64,000 nucleotides of DNA from SZUA-35 sp037969565 (lineage in GTDB: Bacteria; Actinomycetota; Acidimicrobiia; Acidimicrobiales; SZUA-35): positions 24,833-88,832 of the forward strand of contig JBBKXQ010000143.1 of assembly GCA_037969565.1 (NCBI GenBank). The letters run 5' to 3'. This document shows positions 58,689 to 64,000 of this stretch, piece by piece. Made by a program: the position numbers and the translations under genes. Position 1 is the stretch's first letter; each line of letters begins with the position of its first letter. Under the pieces are notes generated by a model. It did no database searches, was not told the DNA's origin, and saw only the letters and a program-made list of their open reading frames with translations.

Positions 58689-60301
58689 TGGCGGGCGGGG
58701 ATCGTTTGGTCACTCGTATGGCCGTGGTGTGGTGTCCGGACTGGCCGGTGGTTGCCTGGGGGATCCCACTCGACGAGCCGGTGGTTGTCGTGGTCGGCAA
58801 TCGGGTGGTTGCATCGTCGCCTGCAGCTCGAGCCGAGGGGGTCGCACTCGGTCAGCGTCGTCGTGATGCGCAGGGTCGTTGTCCGGATGTGGCCGTGCTC
58901 GAACGTGACATCGATCGTGAAGCCAGGCTCTTCGAACCCGTGGCTGCGGCCCTCGAAGCGATCACCCCTCGGGTGGAGATCTCCGGGCCTGGCCTTGTGG
59001 GCTTTCCCACCCGCGGGCCATCCCGGTTCTTCGGGGGAGACGCCGAAATGGTCAACAGGGTTCTGGCCGACGTTGCCCCCGTTCTGGCCGGGAGGGGGGA
59101 CGTGAGGGTTGGTGTTGCCGATGGCATCTTTGCCGCCAAGCTCGCAGCCCGGTCGACCAAGGCGAGGTTGGGAGGGGCCATCGTGGTGCCGCCGGGGGAG
59201 TCTCCATCGTTCTTGGCCGGTTTCCCGATCAACACTCTGGAACCGTTGGCCCTCACTGATGTGCTCGGGCGGCTCGGACTCAGCACGCTCGGGGCCTTCG
59301 CTTCCATGTCGGCTGCTGATGTGCTCGGGCGGTTCGGTCGGGAGGGTCAGCTCGCTCATCGCCTGGCCCGGGGGGAAGACGATCATCCTCCGGATCTGCG
59401 AAGGCCGGCCCCCGATCTCGCGGTCACCTGGATGTTCGAACCTTCGGCTGATCGGGTCGATCGCTGCGCCTTCGCGGCCAAAGCGCTCGCCGATGAATTG
59501 CACGCCATGCTCTCGTCGAACGGATTGGCCTGTATCCGGGTGGCGATCGAGGCCGAGACCGATGATGGCGAAGAACACACACGGTTGTGGCGGCACGAAG
59601 GAGCGTTGTCGGCGGCAGCTCTGGCCGAACGGGCGAGATGGCAACTCGACGGTTGGCTCGGGATGGCGGCCCGTCGGGTCGAGAGCACCGACGATCCGGA
59701 GGCTGACGGATCGGGTCGAGGGATTCGTCGGCTCACACTGATTCCCGACGAAGTTGTTCCGGCGAGCGGCCGCCAGCTCGGATTCTGGGGAGGTCGGGCC
59801 GAACGGGCCGACGACGTGACCCGAGTGGTCGGGCGGCTGCAGGGTTTGATGGGGGCCGAGGCGGTGTCGGTGCCCGAGTGGCGTGGTGGCCGGGGACCCG
59901 CCGATCAGATCCAGTTGATTCCGGCGGCTGCGGTTGATCTCGGAGAAGAGCGGGTGGCAACCGGGGCGGCCTGGATCACCGAACCCTGGCCCGGACAGAT
60001 TCCGGCCCCTGCCCCTTCGAAAGTGCTCGTCGATCCCCACGAAGTGGTGCTGCACGATGAGGCAGGGCGGCCCGTGATGGTCAGTGGTCGAGGGGAGTTG
60101 TCGTCGGCTCCACACTCGGTCGTCTCCGGAAAGCAGCGGTGGCTGATCACGGCCTGGACGGGGCCGTGGCCAGCTGACGAACGGTGGTGGGATCCGCTGA
60201 CCCAGCGTCGACGAGCCCGTCTGCAAGTGACACTCGACGATCAGTCAGCCCATTTGCTGGTGATCGAACAGCAAGCCTGGTTCATCGAGGCCACGTACTG
60301 A
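58688..60301 (+). CDS. imuB: ImuB-like Y-family polymerase homologue, catalytically inactive
   Basis: A 537-residue DNA polymerase Y-family protein. The usual acidic first motif is replaced by MAVVWCPDWPVVAWG, and the DDxSIDE region by EISGPGLVGFPTRG. Both are the ImuB condition, so it should not polymerise DNA. A beta-clamp-binding motif QLGFWG is seen at residues 363-368, as in mycobacterial ImuB (QLPLWG). ImuB acts as the hub that brings ImuA' and DnaE2 to the clamp. No dnaE2 is present in this window. Confidence 0.88.
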   Translation: MAGGDRLVTRMAVVWCPDWPVVAWGIPLDEPVVVVVGNRVVASSPAARAEGVALGQRRRDAQGRCPDVAVLERDIDREARLFEPVAAALEAITPRVEISGPGLVGFPTRGPSRFFGGDAEMVNRVLADVAPVLAGRGDVRVGVADGIFAAKLAARSTKARLGGAIVVPPGESPSFLAGFPINTLEPLALTDVLGRLGLSTLGAFASMSAADVLGRFGREGQLAHRLARGEDDHPPDLRRPAPDLAVTWMFEPSADRVDRCAFAAKALADELHAMLSSNGLACIRVAIEAETDDGEEHTRLWRHEGALSAAALAERARWQLDGWLGMAARRVESTDDPEADGSGRGIRRLTLIPDEVVPASGRQLGFWGGRAERADDVTRVVGRLQGLMGAEAVSVPEWRGGRGPADQIQLIPAAAVDLGEERVATGAAWITEPWPGQIPAPAPSKVLVDPHEVVLHDEAGRPVMVSGRGELSSAPHSVVSGKQRWLITAWTGPWPADERWWDPLTQRRRARLQVTLDDQSAHLLVIEQQAWFIEATY

Positions 60302-60358
60302 CACTCGACCGCCGCGATCCCGAACGACCTAGAGTCGCGGCGAGCCGAGGAGATACAC

Positions 60359-61189
60359 ATGAACGAGCACGAGGCCGACCCGATGTTCACCGGGTCGATT
60401 CCCGACTTGTACGAGCGGCTCATGGTTCCCATGATCTTCGAGTGCTACGCCGACGATCTCGTTACTCGTGTAATCGACCTCGAGGTGGGTTCGGTAGGAA
60501 TCGAATCGGTCTTGGAGGTGGCGGCAGGCACGGGAGTGCTCACGCGGGCCATGACCGAGCGGTTGCCCGAATTGGTTTCGATCACCGCCAGCGATCTGAA
60601 TCAGGCGATGGTCGATCGGGCCCGTCTTGCCGGCACGACCCGGCCCGTCACGTGGCGAACGGCCGACGTGATGAGCCTGCCCTTCGAGGACGGAACCTTC
60701 GATCTCGTCGTATGCCAATTCGGAGTGATGTTCTTCCCCGACCGGGCGGAGGCCTTCGCCGAGATCCTGCGGGTGCTTCGTCCCGGCGGAACCTGGCTCT
60801 TCAGCACGTGGGACCGGATCGAATCAAACGAGTTTCCCGACGCCGTCGAAGAGGCGCTCGCGCTTCGTTTTCCCGATGATCCACCCCGCTTCATGTCTCG
60901 AACCCCACACGGGTATTTCGATGAGGGTCAGATTCGCGCCGATCTCGCCGCTGGTGGATTCTCGTCATCGATCACCTTCGAAGGCGTCGAGGATCGGAGT
61001 CCGGCGAGTGGCGCGGAGATGGTGGCCACCGCCTTCTGTCAGGGAACCCCGCTCCGGAACGAGATCGAGTCCCGTGAGCCCGGCGGTCTCGCGGACGTCA
61101 CCAGGTTCACCGCGAAGGCGATCGCGAAGCGCTTCGGTACTGGGCCCATCGAAGGACGGATCCGGGGTTTCGTGATCTCCGCTCGTTGA
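60359..61189 (+). CDS. class I SAM-dependent methyltransferase
   Basis: A 276-residue methyltransferase of the UbiE-like group. VLEVAAGTGVLTRAM is motif I near residue 51, ITASDLNQAMVDRA follows, and FEDGTFDLVVCQFGVMFFPD with RVLRPGGTWLFSTWD are motifs II and III. GSIPDLYERLMVPMIFECYADDL at the start is common in such enzymes. The substrate is unknown. GAGGAG lies 8 bases before the ATG. Confidence 0.87.
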   Translation: MNEHEADPMFTGSIPDLYERLMVPMIFECYADDLVTRVIDLEVGSVGIESVLEVAAGTGVLTRAMTERLPELVSITASDLNQAMVDRARLAGTTRPVTWRTADVMSLPFEDGTFDLVVCQFGVMFFPDRAEAFAEILRVLRPGGTWLFSTWDRIESNEFPDAVEEALALRFPDDPPRFMSRTPHGYFDEGQIRADLAAGGFSSSITFEGVEDRSPASGAEMVATAFCQGTPLRNEIESREPGGLADVTRFTAKAIAKRFGTGPIEGRIRGFVISAR

Positions 61190-61230
61190 ACGATCCGGCG
61201 CTGATTTCACGCCGCGCCGACTTTCGGTCA

Positions 61231-61236
61231 TATACT
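61231..61236 (+). promoter_or_regulatory. -10 box TATACT for the MFS gene
   Basis: TATACT lies 14 bases before ATG 61251, giving a short leader of about 8 bases. No strong -35 box was seen. Confidence 0.45.
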
Positions 61237-61250
61237 TTGGCTCCCTAACT

Positions 61251-62612
61251 ATGAATGCCGCCAGACAAGAGTTCAAAGCAGCCTTTCGGTCCCTCGAGAT
61301 CCCCAACTACAAGATTTTGTGGTGGTCGGGGGTCTTTTCGTTCATGTCGGTCCAGATGCAGTTCCTGCTGCGCGGCATCCTGGCTTGGGATCTCACCGAA
61401 CGAGAGGGTGCACTCGGGCTGGTCTACTTGTGCTTCGGCCTGGCGATGCTGGTGGCGACGCCACTCGGGGGTGTTGCCTCCGACCGCTTCCCTCGTCGCA
61501 CGGTGCTGTTGCTCAGCCAGGGAGCGATCTTCCTCGGTGCTGCGCTCATGGGGCTGGCGGTCATCACGGGTGTGGTCGAGTTCTGGATGGTTCTCGTTGC
61601 CGGTGTGATCCAAGGTCTGGCCTTCGGTTTCTACGGGCCGGCGCGAGTGGCGTTCGCCGCCGACCTGGTCGGACGAGACCAACTCGGCAACGCCATCACA
61701 CTTTCACTGTTGAGCATGAGTGCCACCAGAATCTTCGCCCCCTCACTCGCCGGTGTTCTCGCTGGCGTGGCCTTCGTGGGTGTCGGTGGTGCCTACTTGC
61801 TCTCGGCCACGATGTCGTTCGCCAGTCTCGTGGCGCTCTGGCGATTGCCCAAGATCGCAATCGAAGCACCGAGCAAGCGGAATCCGCTGACCGACATCGT
61901 CGAGGGTGTGCGTTATGTGCGGGCCAAGCCGCAGTTGCGCCGCCTGGTCGTTGCTTCGTTCATCGTCATCATGTTCGGGTTCAACTACGTCGCGTTCACG
62001 CCGGCGCTGGTGAAGGACATCTACGACCTCGGCGACGGCTGGCTCGGTGTTCTCAGCTCGGCCAGCGCCTTCGGCGCGGTCGCCGTGTCGATCCCGCTGG
62101 CGAGTCGGGCCGATTCACCTCGGGCCAAGAAAGTGATGGCCATGGCCGGGCTGGCCTTCGGAGCGTCGGTGATGCTGCTCGGTGCCGCTCCCGGATTCTG
62201 GTCGTCGTTCGTGGTTGTGCTCTTCATCGGTGGCTTCACCACGGCCTACCAATCACTGTCGAACACGTTGGCCCTGCAAATGGCGGCCGACAGCTATCAG
62301 GGCCGGGTCCAGTCCCTGATGCAGTTGTCGTTCGCCGGATTCGGTATCGCCGCCGCACCCCTCGGCCTTCTCGCAGAACAGATCGGACTCCGACCGGCGA
62401 TCGGTGTGATGGGAGGCGTGGCCCTTGCCGCCTCGGCCGTCTACTACGTGCTGGAGATCACGAACGCGCAGTCCGGAGATACAGGGCCGGACGACTCTGG
62501 TCTGGTCGACCGACACGGGGCCACGCCGTCGGCGGTGGCACCCGAGCCGTCGGCGCTGGTGCCCGACATGGTGAGTCGAACCCGAAGAACGGCGTTCAGT
62601 CGAACACGATGA
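61251..62612 (+). CDS. MFS transporter
   Basis: A 453-residue major facilitator with about 12 helices. The loop 2-3 signature is GGVASDRFPRRTVLLL near residue 75, and ARVAFAADLVGRDQLGNAITL is typical of the multidrug-efflux-like subgroup (Bmr/TetA-like). A polar tail of about 50 residues ends the protein. The substrate is unknown. It is convergent with the YjdM-type gene across a hairpin. Confidence 0.88.
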   Translation: MNAARQEFKAAFRSLEIPNYKILWWSGVFSFMSVQMQFLLRGILAWDLTEREGALGLVYLCFGLAMLVATPLGGVASDRFPRRTVLLLSQGAIFLGAALMGLAVITGVVEFWMVLVAGVIQGLAFGFYGPARVAFAADLVGRDQLGNAITLSLLSMSATRIFAPSLAGVLAGVAFVGVGGAYLLSATMSFASLVALWRLPKIAIEAPSKRNPLTDIVEGVRYVRAKPQLRRLVVASFIVIMFGFNYVAFTPALVKDIYDLGDGWLGVLSSASAFGAVAVSIPLASRADSPRAKKVMAMAGLAFGASVMLLGAAPGFWSSFVVVLFIGGFTTAYQSLSNTLALQMAADSYQGRVQSLMQLSFAGFGIAAAPLGLLAEQIGLRPAIGVMGGVALAASAVYYVLEITNAQSGDTGPDDSGLVDRHGATPSAVAPEPSALVPDMVSRTRRTAFSRTR

Positions 62613-62614
62613 CC

Positions 62615-62636
62615 GAGCGGGCAACAGTGCCCGCTC
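62615..62636. terminator. bidirectional hairpin after the MFS gene
   Basis: GAGCGGGC (62615-62622) pairs perfectly with GCCCGCTC (62629-62636) around AACAGT. It fills the gap between two convergent stops. Confidence 0.6.
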
Positions 62637-62637
62637 A

Positions 62638-62964
62638 CTATGCCTTCTTGACGAATTCGGCCTTGACCAACAGCGCTCGACCGTCGACCTTGCCATCGAT
62701 CTCGTGGTCTCCGGCGACGAGGCGGATCGACTTGATCTTCGTACCCGACTTCACGCCGCCCGTCTTTCCATCGAGCTTCAGGTCCTTGATGATCGTGACG
62801 GCATCGCCGTCGGCCAACAAATTGCCGTTGGCATCCCGAATGTTGTCGAGCCCATCGTTGGGCTCAGCCAGCCATTCGTGGCCGCACGTGCTGCACTCGT
62901 AGCCGTCAGCTGCGACGAGAGGTTCGGGCATCGTGCAGATGGGGCAGGTCAAGTCTTGGTCCAT
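62638..62964 (-). CDS. YjdM/PhnA-type zinc-ribbon protein
   Basis: A 108-residue protein. CPICTMPEPLVAADGYECSTCGHEW near the start is a four-cysteine zinc ribbon. The C-terminal DGDAVTIIKDLKLDGKTGGVKSGTKIKSIRLV is the SH3-like domain of the YjdM (formerly PhnA) family. The function is unsettled. Its ATG overlaps the stop of the truncated response regulator as TGATG (62962-62966), so they are read together. Confidence 0.9.
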   Translation of the reverse strand: MDQDLTCPICTMPEPLVAADGYECSTCGHEWLAEPNDGLDNIRDANGNLLADGDAVTIIKDLKLDGKTGGVKSGTKIKSIRLVAGDHEIDGKVDGRALLVKAEFVKKA

Positions 62965-63278
62965 CAGGCATGTGTATCGGAAAGACGAGGCGTGGCGGGG
63001 GGATCGAGAGCCTCGCGAACCGTGTCGATGAGCTGATCGAGCCCGTACGGTTTCTGCACGAAGCCGGCCAGACCTTGGCCTGCGAACCGGCTCATTGTTT
63101 CCTGTTCGTCGAATCCGCTGGACAGGATCACCCGTACGGCGGGATCGATGCGGCGCAATTCCCGAAACGTCTCCTCTCCGTTCATCCTCGGCATCGTGAG
63201 ATCCAGCAACACGGCGACGATGTCGCTGGAACGCTCGCGGAAAACGGCGACCGCTTCCTCTCTTCCGCGGCTGGTCAT
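62964..63278 (-). pseudogene. N-terminally truncated response-regulator receiver domain
   Basis: The 104 residues match the last three quarters of a CheY-like receiver domain. AVLLDLTMPRMNGEETFRELR carries the phosphorylated Asp (residue 26), VILSSGFDEQET the Ser/Thr switch and FVQKPYGLDQL the conserved Lys. The first strand and helix with the acidic pair are missing. Upstream codons do not restore them. It could be a decayed fragment of a hybrid sensor kinase or a short stand-alone domain. The overlap with the YjdM gene suggests it is still translated. Confidence 0.6.
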
Positions 63279-63487
63279 CCAATCGTGGCCATTGCGACAT
63301 CGATATGGGAGCTTGAGCAGCGTGCTACCTTGAAGCGCTGGGGACCGCTTGGGAGCGCTCCCAGGAGCCGCGACCATAGAGAGGTCGCGACCACAGAGAT
63401 CTCGAGACCACAAAGAAGGGGAGCGCGAGTGCGTGCTGTCGAGCGTCAGGCACGAACCGATGATCATTCGAGGCGTCGGGTGATCCG

Positions 63488-64000
63488 ATGAGCTGCCGAT
63501 TTCGCCTCTACGTCGGGTGTTACGCCGAGGAGGGTTCGACCGCCATTCACGGCTACGACGTGAAGGCTGCCGATGGCCAACTGGTGGCAGTCGCTGACGT
63601 GGAACTGGTAGAGCACGCTTCGTTCGTGACCGTGCATCCGAATGGCTGCGTCCTCTACGCGGTGAGCGAGTACAGCATCCGCGATGGCGCCGTCCATGCG
63701 TTCGCAATCGAACCGGTCAGCGGTTCACTGGCTCTGGTCGACACGATCCCGAGTGGAGGCGCCCAGCCCTGTCATCTGTCGGTCGACCCCGGAGGCCGGT
63801 TCTTGTACGCCGCCAACTACGGGTCGGGTACGGTCCTGGTCCGCGAGCTCGACGAAGAAGGTGGGTTCGCTCCGTTGTCGTCGGTCGGTCAACACGCTGG
63901 AAGGGGACCGACCGCTCGCCAGGATGGGCCGCACACCCACTGTGTCCTCCCTGGTCCAACCGGTGAGAACGTCTATGCCGTCGATCTGGGTATCGATCGG
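63488..64000 (+). CDS. lactonase-family beta-propeller protein, N-terminal part (cut by window end)
   Basis: The visible 171 residues match the seven-bladed propeller lactonase family (YbhE-like 6-phosphogluconolactonase). RLYVGCYAEEGSTAIHGYDV opens the first blade. FVTVHPNGCVLYAVSEY, AQPCHLSVDPGGRFLYAANYGSGTV and PHTHCVLPGPTGENVYAVDLGID are the blade repeats with conserved His and Asn. The role in the pentose phosphate pathway is plausible but not proven. The reading frame runs off the window. Confidence 0.88.
   Translation, partial: MSCRFRLYVGCYAEEGSTAIHGYDVKAADGQLVAVADVELVEHASFVTVHPNGCVLYAVSEYSIRDGAVHAFAIEPVSGSLALVDTIPSGGAQPCHLSVDPGGRFLYAANYGSGTVLVRELDEEGGFAPLSSVGQHAGRGPTARQDGPHTHCVLPGPTGENVYAVDLGIDR

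Overview
This 64 kb window looks like chromosome from a high-GC actinobacterium, most likely of the class Acidimicrobiia. That placement is an inference from gene content: an IclR-type regulator divergent from leuCD, a mycothiol-dependent maleylpyruvate isomerase-type protein, a CofC/FbiD enzyme of coenzyme F420 synthesis, an ImuA'-ImuB pair, a DUF4032 protein and many apparently leaderless genes. Nearly all of it is ordinary coding DNA with short gaps. I saw no insertion sequence, prophage, CRISPR array or rRNA gene.

Layout. 1-5.4 kb: end of metY, a cyclophilin, a 2OG-Fe(II) oxygenase, msrB, serC and an aspartate aminotransferase. 5.4-12.7 kb: an S9 peptidase, a hydrolase with a Gly-rich repeat, a DUF4032 kinase-like protein, a methyltransferase and a FAD protein coupled to a DinB-like protein. 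12.8-24.5 kb: an amino-acid block (serA; leuCD with the divergent regulator ltbR; leuB-ilvE-cimA), interrupted by a beta-propeller lipoprotein with a 37-residue coupled membrane peptide, greA and a membrane protein. 24.5-28.7 kb: gltX, a YdcF protein, tRNA-Gln, tRNA-Glu and a strong terminator. 28.7-37.8 kb: a sugar-type transporter, a two-subunit CrcB fluoride channel, a lipase, methionine aminopeptidase, the two methylmalonyl-CoA mutase-type subunits placed tail to tail, deoC and a YqgE protein. 37.8-45.6 kb: an operon joining adenosine deaminase to an ABC transporter, then a pyrimidine salvage operon (cdd-deoA with upp) and purK. 45.6-55.4 kb: a Tat-type amidohydrolase lacking its first metal motif, a Nudix protein, a Gfo/Idh/MocA dehydrogenase, cofC-PIG-L-DUF429, a large uncharacterised protein and rnhB. 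55.4-64 kb: a lipoprotein and small proteins, a GHMP kinase, imuA'-imuB, a methyltransferase, an MFS transporter, a truncated response regulator coupled to a YjdM-type protein, and the start of a lactonase-like protein.

How genes fit together. SerA and SerC supply two steps of serine synthesis. LeuB, LeuCD, IlvE and CimA cover leucine synthesis apart from LeuA, plus the citramalate entry to isoleucine. DeoC, DeoA, Cdd, Upp and Add form a nucleoside salvage set.

The most notable signals are in gene architecture. (1) At least fourteen genes have a TANNNT box exactly six bases before the start codon and no Shine-Dalgarno sequence, which suggests leaderless mRNAs. (2) Tandem repeats of 16-17 bp containing a gene's own stop codon occur at three convergent junctions. 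(3) A long hairpin with the same arm sequence occurs twice, 27 kb apart. (4) Five operon junctions use an identical GTGA stop/start overlap. No clearly new multi-gene system stands out. The best candidates for follow-up are the degenerate amidohydrolase, the coupled small membrane peptide, the adenosine deaminase-ABC operon and the uncharacterised 530-residue protein.
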